Below are positions 23,201-35,200 of a stretch of 64,000 nucleotides of DNA, piece by piece (the stretch's first letter is position 1; each line of letters opens with the position of its first letter). A model generated the notes under the pieces. It was not told the origin of the DNA, did not search any database, and saw nothing but the letters and a program-made list of their open reading frames with translations. A program made the position numbers and the translations under genes. This DNA is from Malachius bipustulatus (Eukaryota > Arthropoda > Insecta > Coleoptera > Melyridae), in contig OU342634.1 in the NCBI GenBank assembly GCA_910589415.1, positions 39,796,723-39,860,722 of the forward strand. The letters run 5' to 3'.

Positions 23201-26200
23201 ATTTAAAATCAAATATTTCGGATGTACCTTCCCACTGAAAGCAGAAAGGTAAATTGTAAATTAGCACACGGTGTATAATCTTACCTTGAAACATTTTTCT
23301 TCTTTTACACATAACTTTTTCAAGATGGTTCCTTGGTCGGGTCCAGCCTTGAAATTTCCTTGATGTCCTGCGAGTTGTATCCATGGATACCGCTGTTTTT
23401 TGTATGTTTGAAAAAACGGCGTCCATTGCACTATATTGCGTAGTTTTCTCCAACCAGAGGGCTATAAAAAACAAAAAATTATTATTTCTGTCATCGAAGA
23501 ATGCTAAATTGAGTGTTTTTTTATATTTTTTACATTTTTTATTGCGTGTTTCGCGTATTGCTTTAGCATATTTTAAGACTTAATTACGGAAACAAAAGAT
23601 TGTGTAATTGTTTTTAGGAAGCACACATTAAAAGTAGTCGATTCATTTTGACGTCAATGGAAATATCATAAAAATATCAAGAATTAGTCAAAGACAACGC
23701 TATAAAGTTATATTACTATATTAAGAGGTTTTTTTTTATTATTATTAAACTGAAAAGGGTAATAGTTCAAAATTGAATTCATTATAATATGCGGTGATGT
23801 TGAAACAAGATCTATTAAAAATAGTAGCCTTAACCCTGTCACGTTCTAATCGATAATATGGATCATCTGAGCCAATTGCTCATAAACAATGATAGTCGAG
23901 GTATGACATTCTTAGGGCATCTGCATCTGAAGTTCTTACCACGCTCATATCTGGCTCACGAGCTCTCGGTCGTAATTTTCCAAATTTTTTGCCGTTCAAA
24001 TAAACAGACAGACAAGAAAGCGAGTTATTATTGCATTGTCATCGAGTTTTGAGCGATGTTCAAAGTTACAAGTCTCTAGCTATTCGGGAAGTTAGTTTAA
24101 AATGGATTGTTAGATTTGTGCCTACAGACAGACACAGAAACAGACAGACAAAAGAGTTAATAAAAACAAAATACAAAAGTCTCCTTCATCAAATATTTTT
24201 TCTCAGTGATTTTAGATACATCCCCTAAAGAAAGCTAGACCAATATAAAACAATATTATCTGGTCCTCAGTTTCATATTATTATAACGAATCATCAACGG
24301 TAGTCAAATCAGTGCAAAATCTCTTGCTAAACAGTTTTCAGCATCTTTTTACTTCCATTTTCGAAACAACATTTAAATCTGCTCTTTCCTCTTTGAAAGA
24401 TCAAGCAATTCTTATGCTGTGACAATATTTCATATTTTCAGTCTCGCAGACTGCAGTAGGTTAACTCAATAAATCGCGGCCAAAATTGACTAATCCATAC
24501 TAATTTCTATTATTTAATTAACATAATCATTCACAGAATTACAATTATTATTCTTATAACGAATTAATATCAAGGCATGTACTTAGTAAGCTGTTTCCTC
24601 TTGTATGCAGCGAATCTTTAAGTAGTAAAGGTTTCAGCTTATTCCAACCACTTTTGTTGTAGTCGATTTTATTTTTGTATTATTCCCGTTAGTCAGGTTA
24701 TCATAACAGGTTATGGGCCCAGTTTACGTTGATTAAGTCGGCCAGAAAAGAGTGTACCTACGTGCTCAGTTAAGGTTCGGCCGAAATCCGCCATGTAATC
24801 AAAGTACAAATTGACAATGTTGTCATTTTTACCACAGATGTCGTCAATGCTGCTAAGCTAGAGCAATATGTAGAAAAAGTGATTCATCACTTTCGATATT
24901 CCCTTTCGATATTCCCACCACTTTCGCTAGGTGTCTACGGATTCGTACAAAGTGGCCTGAGAACATATTTTCTTCTAAGCTCAAACTGAATTCTAGAGAA
25001 ACTATCAGAAAAAAGGAAAATCTCACATCAAAATTACGTAAGAGTTAATAATTTTATCGTATAAATAGTGGAAAAAGTGAGAAAACGATTATCTCGAAAA
25101 AACATGTACCAAATTCTCTCAAAATCGCCCAGGGGTCAAAGAGTTGCTAGTTAACTAAATTCTGAACACTTTTACCTTCCATTGCTTGTATGTATGTAAT
25201 TGAAAAAATTGCATTATGCTTGTTGACTGCTTTTTCGATGCTGTAACATCTCCAAAATTTAAATTATACAGTTCTCTCTCATGCATACAATGGCTTATTA
25301 AGAGTTGATAACTTTTCATATTACTTGTAATAATTGACAATCATCTCATATCAAATACAAATTTTTGAAAACAGGAAAACTCATTCAGAATAATTTATCT
25401 AAATTTCTTACTTACGAAATTGTCAGTAATGATCTGTAAAATATTTAACAGGAAACAATAAGATTTAACACTAAACATTTTGTAAAAATCGGCTACCTAG
25501 GTAGACTAACTCTCTGCAACAATTATTTGACTAGCGTCTGTTTTTAAAACAGTGTTTAGAAATCATAAAACAAAGTTCAATCAAAAGCAATAAATTTATC
25601 TAAATATCAATAAGTAACTAATTCAACCGAAGAAATACGAGAATCCCTGGAGCAAAGTCCACAATAATGACGTTGCCGATAGCTTGATGTGAGCCTGGAA
25701 CTGCGACCAAAATATTTTTATTTTTTCATAGGAAAAGTTCGGGAAACTTCCGCGCAAAGCAATTAATAATTTCACAACGATTATTTTTCGACAGCAATCG
25801 CCAATTTCAATAAGATTATAAATAGATCCTAAAATATAGGCAATACCTAGCTGTTAGCTTGACCTGCTAAAAGAAATTCAAATCAATCATCGACCACTTA
25901 AATTTAATTGCTAAGCCATGAGATGGAAAGTAAGAGGTGAAATTATTGATAATCTCGTAAATTTTTACCTCAGGATAATAATTTAAAAGCTCAAGGATGA
26001 TTATTATGCAAAACTTAATAATGGTTCGTGCAAAATATCTTACACGTGCAAATGCAAAGAGCTATTTTGAAATAATGTAGTTTTTTTTCCTTATTGTTTT
26101 TTCTCCAATATCAATTGACTAATCACCTATCGGACAAAGGAGCATTTGTTGAAGCGAGAGGTAATGATGCCAGTAACCTAACATGGGACGGAGAGAAGAA

Positions 26201-29200
26201 ATAGAGGGCCATCGAAGTCTGGGTAGAAGGCGAAAAAAACAAGGCAAGGTTTCCAAGTGAAGTTATTTGTCGTAGGTAGTTCAGGGAATTATCTGAAATT
26301 TATTGGAATTTTGCCTAGTTAGGAGGAAGTCACCTAGGTAATCAGAATCTGGTAGAGGGTCGTCATTTCTAAAGAGTTTCTTTTTCCATTTTCAACTATC
26401 GACCAAGTAACTTCGTGTTATTTAATCTCGTCATATAAACAATTCTGATGTGATAAATAGAGATCAGGTATGTCCATTTTAGTTCTTTGTTCTTCGATAG
26501 CAATTTATTATCATTTCTATGACAGAAGTCGTATTGAGACCGAGACGCGACATCGAGACCGTGGAAGAAAACCTATACCTGTTGAGATGGTGTCTTCAGT
26601 GTATGAAAAAGACCCGGTTGGTAAGTTTTTATTAATTCCGGTAGGTAATGGAAATCTCAAATTTTTTTCATCGTTTCCAGGGTTCAAGTTGGCCTTTGGG
26701 TTCAATGGCCCTTTGGGCCAATGAGTTTAAGGAAGACATTTCTAGTGTGGGCCACGTCCTTATCCGGAGTGGACTACCGGGCTCCTTTTATGCTGTCCAC
26801 AGCAGCATGGATTTTTTTTTATTATTGAGGCTCAACTTAACGTTTTTCCTCAGATTCATCATGGTCTTCTTCAGGTTCAGCACGGTCTTGCTCATGTTTG
26901 TCACGTTCCTCAGGTTCGTCAACACTTCAGGCTCGTGTTCTTCTTCATCAGCTTCCTCACGATCGTCTTCGTCTATCAAAATCAAAGCGACGTTTTCGCA
27001 TGATATACCTGAGCAATTCAAGCATAGAGCCGAGTATTTGAGCCATCAAGCTATCAGGCAAAAATCCCCCCCCCCCCCCCCCCCTTGCAGCCTTTCTTAC
27101 ATTTGCAGGCTATGATTTTTAGGAGCTGTGGTGAGGCTGGCTCCTTGTGAGTTGAGCCAGCTGAGAGGGATGAGACCGCAGGAGCTCATTTCCAAATACT
27201 ACTCGGTGGGGTCCTTCTTTTACCTCCATCCAATTACGTACTTTGTGCATGGTAAGTGCGGTAAGCGTAAAGATTAACCTTTACATTTGCAGATGTCTTC
27301 ACGAAGAGCTGGAACCTCTGATCGTGCAGTCTCTGAGTGGCTTGAACAACGCCAAAAAGAGTCACCAGACACTTTTCGTCAGCTTCCGCAATTCTCTAAT
27401 GCGTTGCATCTGTTAGGAGGAAGGTATACCAGGTCAGGTCCACTAGGTCCTGCTTCTTCTGAAAGTGACACCACAATTTTTTCAGAAAAAGGCAGAGGTG
27501 GTGTCACATCCAGTAAAAGCGTGAAGAAACGGTTTTACTGCCTCACTTGTAACACGTGCACGTATCTGAAAGCGCAAGTTATGGATGGTAGAGCTCAACC
27601 CACAGAGAAGACCAAGGAGGTCCAAGCCCTCTGCAACCACAACCACATGATCGTAGTTCGTGGTTTTCTCTGGAGAAACTCCCAAGTGATTTCCTCAGCA
27701 TAAAGGAAACGAAATGCTCTGGAGACTTATAGGGTAGTCTTGAGGTCGATGGATCTGGTTGTGACATTTGATCGCCTCTTTCTACAAGCATCGTGAGCAC
27801 CGACTTGATGCAGCTTTTTCAAAAACTCGCAGTAATTAGCGTTTTTCTTCTCCGAATTCTATACCTTTGTCAATTAACCGCCTGCAAATTGAAAAGTAAT
27901 TTTCCTTTTTACATGATTTTATGCATTTTGTCTCAATTATTCTTAAAAAATCTGTGTTTACTTTCATTTTGTTTTTTCAAGATTTTGAATGAGCCAATCG
28001 TCTCACAGACTTCATTCTGTGCTTCAATGAAAGCCAATTAAATTTACTATAACTTTATTTCTGATAACTTTTCTCATAGGCCGAGTGATTTGCCAATGTT
28101 TTGCTCTGGACGCGAGCAAAACTTAAAATTGTCAATTTTTGAGAAAAATTGATCATCTTTGAAGGACCATAATAGCTTGGTCCTTATAGGGTTCATAGAA
28201 CACCGGTTGAGCTTAAATTGGTCCAAATTTATTACCTTTTAAAAACACAAAATTTCGCATTATTTCCCCATAACCTAACCGGTACATGCAACATACTCAA
28301 AAACTGGAACTACATCAAACCTTGCGGTTTTAATGTTAATTTCTACTGGGATATTATAGACCCAAATAACGATGGCTCAAAAATAAACTGTCTTACTAAG
28401 GTGCCTGAACCAAGGTGGTTCAGAAAAAAGTGGGTACAATCAATAAGTTAAACTAAAAAACAATGACAGCTACTGTGCTGTCAGATTATTTAACAAGCTG
28501 TTGCCACAAAGACGGGGTGTATCAAGTCGATAAGAGATAAAATCATTCTATACGACGAGGAATATTGAGTTTGACCGAATCGGAAGGAGAAGCTACCGCT
28601 AAGAACACAGTCAGTGTGATGTTGTTGCATGGTGTTTAACAACAGGAGCCAATGCCATAATTACAGGCCCCAATAATACGAACTCGGTTAAACCATGCCT
28701 AAATATTGACCAAGACCATCATAATAAAATAATTAACAGCATGCGTGGAAGTTTTCCTCTACAATTACAGAAACAAACAAAAGTTCAGGATCTTTATACT
28801 TTACTAACTGTTCCTTTGTAAATAGCAGCTTAAAATAAACGCTTCAATTATATTGTGGACATTTTATTTTAAAAAAATGCAAAAAAAAAAGATTTATGTA
28901 TGAATAACCCTTGGACATGAACAATGATCAAATCCTCAAAGATTTAATAATAATAATTTCTGGCGCACGCTGACTCACCGCAACAAACCTCCACTTAACT
29001 TAATAATGTCATTTTTTATCCAGGCAAGCTTCCGACAATTGTTATAAAATCATTTATCAACGTCCTTGAAAACATTTAAACAAGAAAAAAAACGTTTTTT
29101 TTACCCTTCAAATTGGATTAATTATACCTATGCATGGAACAATTTTGGCAACCTTTTATTCAATATTAGCGACCTCATAGGTACGGAAATAAAATAAAAT

Positions 29201-32200
29201 AAATACATATTTTAGTGGGAATTATGATCCAAAAGTAACGAAGTAAAAATAGCGACATTAATAAGCTTTAATAAGCTTTACTCACCTAAATCAAAATCGA
29301 TTATAAATAGGTAATATCCGCTAGAAGCTGCATAAAAATTCATGTATTACGTCAACGGCGCACTCATTCGTTAAATTATGGAAGCCACTATTGTTTATAC
29401 ACAGGACGCTTAATCACAATAATTACAATGTCATAAACCTAAATTCTCATAAATTAATAGACAATGTCATTCTTCAATCCACTGGTAACAAGCAATTTAC
29501 GTCTTTTAATTACTTACTCAAGCTCAGTAATAACCATTACTTTTTATACGTTCTTGTAATATCATCTAATTTTGAAGTTAATTAATTTCTTCCCTAATGT
29601 CTACCCAAATCAGATGTTTCCATTACCAAACTTCAATAGCGATCGCACTTCCTTAACTCGTAAAATTTTCTTTTATATAATTTTAGAGAGCTTTGGGAGA
29701 AAAAACTATACAAAACTCACAAATGCTCATCCTGTATATTCGAGTCAATGTCACTTTGTGTGGTATTACCACTACTGAAAAGCATTTTTCAAGGGCTTTC
29801 TAATGATATATCACAAGTGGGGGTTGCTCTTTAAAAATTTTATAATTTGAGTGGGTGGATTTTTAATAAGGGTTGCTGGGGTAGCGGAATTTTGAGATTT
29901 TTTGTATATTTTTTGTTTTGTTTTATAAGGCGGCTTTACACGATGCCAGTAACTGGCGCAAGTTACTAGAACCGAGTACTGGAAGCAAGTGTTTTTCAAG
30001 ACAGTGGTGTCTACACGGTTTCCAGTACCTACTTAATGTATGAGTATTCAATATAAATGTCAATTTGAAGTACAATATTTATAAGTTATGAACTTATTTT
30101 ACTAAAATGAATTTGAATCAAAAGCGTATTATCAAAAAAATGCTTATTATTAATTTAAAGTCAATGCGCGATGCATTGTTAGACATATAAGAAGAGGAAC
30201 TAGAACCAAAAAAGAGAAAACGGCTGGCTAGAAAGAAGAAAGAAAATAGTGTCCCTGCCAGTCCAGTAGGACGGACGGTGAGGATAGCTACTTGTGCCAG
30301 TGAATAGAAGGGCTTTCTATTTACTCGACTGGAATGGTTTACTGGAACAAGTGTTACTGGAATATAAAATTATTTGTTTACACTAGGGGAGTTACTAAAC
30401 TCCAGTACTCGGTTCTAGTAACCCGCCCCAGTTACTGGCATCGTGTAAAGCCGCCTCATTCACTTGACTGGAACGGTTTACTGGAACGAGTGTTACTGGA
30501 ATATAAAATTATTTGTTTACACTAGGAGAGTTGCTAAACTCCAGTACTCGGTTCTAGTAACTCGCCCCAGTTACTGGCATCGTGTAAAGCCGCCATTAAG
30601 ATGCCGTCAACCGCAAGTGTTTTTTTGACAAAAAAATAATGTCATTTTGTTTGATTATATTGAAAATAATTTTTAGGGGCTTTCTAGTGATCACAAGTGG
30701 AGGTTGCATTTTAAAAATTTTAATTTGCTGTAGGCGAAGCTTTAAGAGTTGCTGCTGGGGTCATTTACCAAATAATTTTGGCTCAAGTTTCGTATTAGAC
30801 AAACAGATTTTTGAGATTTTTTGGGGGTTTGCCGTTTTAAAATTGTAAGGGCTTTCTAATGATGTATCATTCAAGTAGGAGGTTGTCGTATTGCCTTTCC
30901 GTATTACTCAAACAAGTTTTATGCCCGTATTCACAAACGATAATTTCCTAAATAATTACGTAATCAATTATCCCCATCTCATTCTATTGCAAAAAAAAAC
31001 TGCATATCTCCATCTCACTCATTTAATTAATTACGTAATTATTTAGGAAATTATCGTTTGTGAATACGGGCATTAGTGTTTTTTTTTTACATTTTTTTTC
31101 AAACATGTCGATAATGGAATCTTTTAAAAATGTCACTCTAGGTGATGATTTTACGAAGAAGAATCCTTCCTGACAAGAAAACTATCATCATCTTCCAAAA
31201 AAAAAAAATGAATATTGGAGAGATACTAAAGAAGATAAAAAAATTTAAGAAAATTTTTTCAAATCTTATTTATTTTTGCTTTAGTCCCTTTGTTACTAAA
31301 CTCTATTTATTTCTACCAAAGACCACAGGGATAAGAAGTGGCACATTATAGGCTTCGATACAGAATACTAAAGGCAATAACGAAAGACAACACTTCGCTA
31401 CGGAAAGTGCAAGAAATGTTTTCTAGTTAACCTCAACAGGGATTGCCATTTTTTTGAAATCTCTTAGGCATATTGTTAACAAACTTTCTATTGTTCTCTT
31501 GTTAAATAAATCCACTTCCTATTCCTACATATAAAATGTAAAATTTTAATCCATAAGGACAGAAAGTATCACCTTATATTAAATTACATAATTTTGGCAA
31601 CGATAACTGAAATTATTGCAAAAAATGTCGTCCACATTTCGGGACTAAGGCATTATTAATCCCTCCAGTGATGGTTCCTACGTCGGGCTACGAAAAAACA
31701 TCCCGAACTTTCAAGACGCTTTCAGATGCACTGGAATGAATCATTTGTTGTGAATAATTCAGTCCAGTAGGTATATAAACCGGAAAATACTGGAAAAGTG
31801 GTGGAGTAGCAGCGATTTAAAAAATTCCTTTTCTCCTGGATTGGTTAGACCTTCAGAAACATTCATCCACACTAACCCCTGCATTATCTCGAAAAATTAA
31901 AAAAATTAAATAATTTCCTCCCTCTCAAAGCACCGGAGGGGCTTTCGGGGTCGCTGATTATGAATCGGAGGTCCAAAAGCAAGTAAAGGTGGCTTAAAAG
32001 TAAGGAAAAATAGGAAAATACGGTAATTTACTCCCTCCCAAAGCAACCCTACTGGATTGGGGTTCCAAGTGATAAAAAAAATCAAAATTTCACCTCGGAA
32101 ATCGTCGCTTGGGGGTTTTCGGGGTTGATGATTACGAATCCGAGGTCCAAAGACAGGGTGGTTTCAGAGAGGGAAAAAATTAGAAAACTACGGTCATTCA

Positions 32201-35200
32201 CCCCCTCCCAAAACACCATAAACAGATTGGGCTGCCAAGTGATAAAAAAGTTATGAACATGCAGAATTTCACCTCTGAAATCATCTCTCGGGGGGGACTT
32301 TCGGGGCCGCTGATTATGAATCCAAGGTCCAAAACAAGTAACGGTGGTTGCAGTCCCCTAAAGCAAATAGTAACAGTGATAAAAAAGTTTTGAAAATAAA
32401 AAATTTCCAAATGCAACTTTGGAGGTTTTAGAGAAAGGAGAAAAATGAGAAAATTACGGTAATTTCCCCCCTCCCAAAGCTCCCCAATAGAACGGGGTGC
32501 CAAGTGATAAAAAAGTAATGAAAATTCAAAATTACACCTGCGGAATCCTCTCTCAGGGGCTTTCGAGGCCGCTGATTACGAATCCGAGGTCCAAATGTAA
32601 GTGAGGTTCATTTCAACCCTCAAAACATGGCCAAGAAATGGTAGTGTTACAAAAAATTAATATGTCCTACGCAAATCGTCAGCTTAAATGAAATTCTTCA
32701 GCTTACAAATCAATCAGCTATCGAAAACGGAAAAAGTGAAAATTTTGATCGGAATTGTATCGCAATTGAGAGGTTATTGACCTCGGATTCGTGATCATAG
32801 ACCCAGAAAACCCCCGAAAGACGATTTCCGAGAAAACATTTTTTTCGCACCCCACTGGCTTTTGCAATCGGTGGCTCCAAAAACCCTCGAGGGACGATTT
32901 CCAAGGTGAAATTGTTAATTTTCATAACTTTTTATCACTGTTACTATTTGGGATGGTTTGGAAGGGGGGAAATTGTAATAATTTCTCATTTTTCGAGATA
33001 ATGCAGAGATTAATGGTGATGAATATTCCTGAAGGTCTGGGCAATCCAGAAAAAGACGGAATTATAAAATTCGGTGCTGTTCCAGCACTTTTCTTCCACA
33101 TTTTCCGGTTTATTTACTGTAAAACTATTGTGAAAATGATGCTCTATTAAAAATTCTCACATCATCCTAACCTTCGGTAGTTGGACATGATCACTTTCGG
33201 GAACATCACTATCCCATTCGGAGCTGAGATCGTCGCTAGAGGGGTCCCCGTAGTCCAAATGAGGGGGCACCTCCAATAGACCCATAGAGTACTGATCATA
33301 CCCGGTGCTGCAACGTCTGGACGCAGGACTAGGACTCCTCTTCCGTAGCGATGTTCGTCGGGGAAATCGGGGTGAACTTTCCGATCCTGTGGAAGGGGAG
33401 CGAGAGGGGGACCGATGCCGGTGGAGCGGGCGGTCTGTAAATTGCGGCGGGTAAGGTGGAGAGTTCAGCTAATTTATAATTGGAACAAATTTATAAATGA
33501 ACTTGTTTGTCTTTTGTATTACATTATTACATTATTACAAGATTAAATTTCTTGGTAAGGATAATATTTTTCCCTATCTTTTTTTAATTATTTTTTCGTT
33601 TTGCTCGACGTTGTGCAAGATAATACCTATGTAAGCCAATTTTAATCTTCCAAAGTGGGATTTATCCAAGCGGTAATAATAATAAATATTACCCATTGGC
33701 GGTTTGAATGTTTGATAGTGTTAAAATTTGAACGTATCACCTGATGATTAATCCAATTAGTAAAAACAGTACCAAGTTCACAATTTTGATAGTAAAGAGA
33801 CAATGATGAGTACTTATATTCGCCGATAAGTGCAATTTTTCCCATTAAGAGATTAAGTAACAGAAGACGATGTAGCAATCTATACAGACTCATCAATAAA
33901 ACTAGGTTTGGAGTTAGTACAAGAAACTGGTTCCCCTAACATCCGAGTTGTTAACCGATCCACTTTAAGTAACAGAAGACGATGTAGCAATCTATACAGA
34001 CTCATCAATAAAACTAGGTTTGGAGTTAGTACAAGAAACTGGTTCCCCTAACATCCGAGTTGTTAACCGATCCACTTTTCATCGACGACTTATTATGTTT
34101 CTTCATTAATCATTGCAAAATAAATTTATCGGAACAAGTCACTCGATGATTATTTGACGGACAAACAAAACAGGACTAAGACATTAGGTACTGAAGAATA
34201 GGATGAACTTCATTTTATTCCTTACCAGTGGCGGCTGGCTTTTTAAATGAAGTGACTGAAGTGCCACTTTATACGTAGCTATTTCTAAATAAATAATTCA
34301 TATTTTTTAATTATGAAAAATCTTGTTATGTTCTTTTATTTCTTCGTAGTAGGTAATACAAACTTAATTTTTTTATTGTATTTTTTTTGTATTAGTTTGT
34401 TATTTTTGGTGTAATTTTTTTTTATTTAGTGTTAACAAGATCACTGGTTTGACGAGATCCGGCCAACTTGATTTTTTTTGCAAGGTCCAGTCAACTCAAT
34501 TTTTTTCTTTTTTGCAAGGTCCGGTCAGCTCAATTATTTTTTTTTACAAGGTCCGGTCAGCTAAACTTTTTTCTTTTTTGCAATTTGCGGTTTGTCAATG
34601 TTTCTTCTGCTCAAAAATTCGTCGGTCAGATTGCAAATTTGAGATTTTTTAAGCCTGTCAAATTGGTCCTTGGGAAAAACATTCGAAATGATGTGACTTT
34701 GCGAAATTAAAAAATCGAGCTAGCCGAACTTTGCAAAAACGATAGCTCAAGCTTCAAGATCGGACTTTGTCAAATCTGATCTTGCAAAAAAAAATGCAAA
34801 AGAAATTGAACTGACCGAAATTGGCAAAAATCGAATTTTCCAGCTGACTGTACTTTGACCAACTGGAGCTTGCAAAAAAATTCGAGCTGACCGGAGTTTG
34901 CAAAAACAAAAAATCGAGCTGACCGGACTTTGCAAAAACAAAGAATCGAGCTAATCGGATTTTGCAAAAAGAAAAAATCGAGCTGGCCGAACTTTGCAAA
35001 AACAATATCTCAAGCTTCAAGATCGGACTTTGTCAAATCTGATCTTGCAAAAAAAAAATGCAAAAGAAATTGAACTGACCGAAATTGGCAAAAATCGAAT
35101 TTTCCAGCTGACTGTACTTTGACCAACTGGAACTTGCAAAAAAATTCGAGCTGACCGGAGTTTGCAAAAACAGAAAATCGAGCTGACCGGACTTTGCAAA

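Larger units (their letters stand above)
23462..33171 (-). other. IP3K intron 2 (9.7 kb), rich in mobile elements
   Basis: Contains a GACA-rich dispersed repeat, PIN/GCD/CXC copy 2 (26837-27700), two MITEs (29929-30594 and 30922-31072) and a foldback-like array (31775-33113). The stretches 24170-26460 and 27710-29780 hold nothing I can support beyond AT-rich DNA and short frames without domains. Confidence 0.75.
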
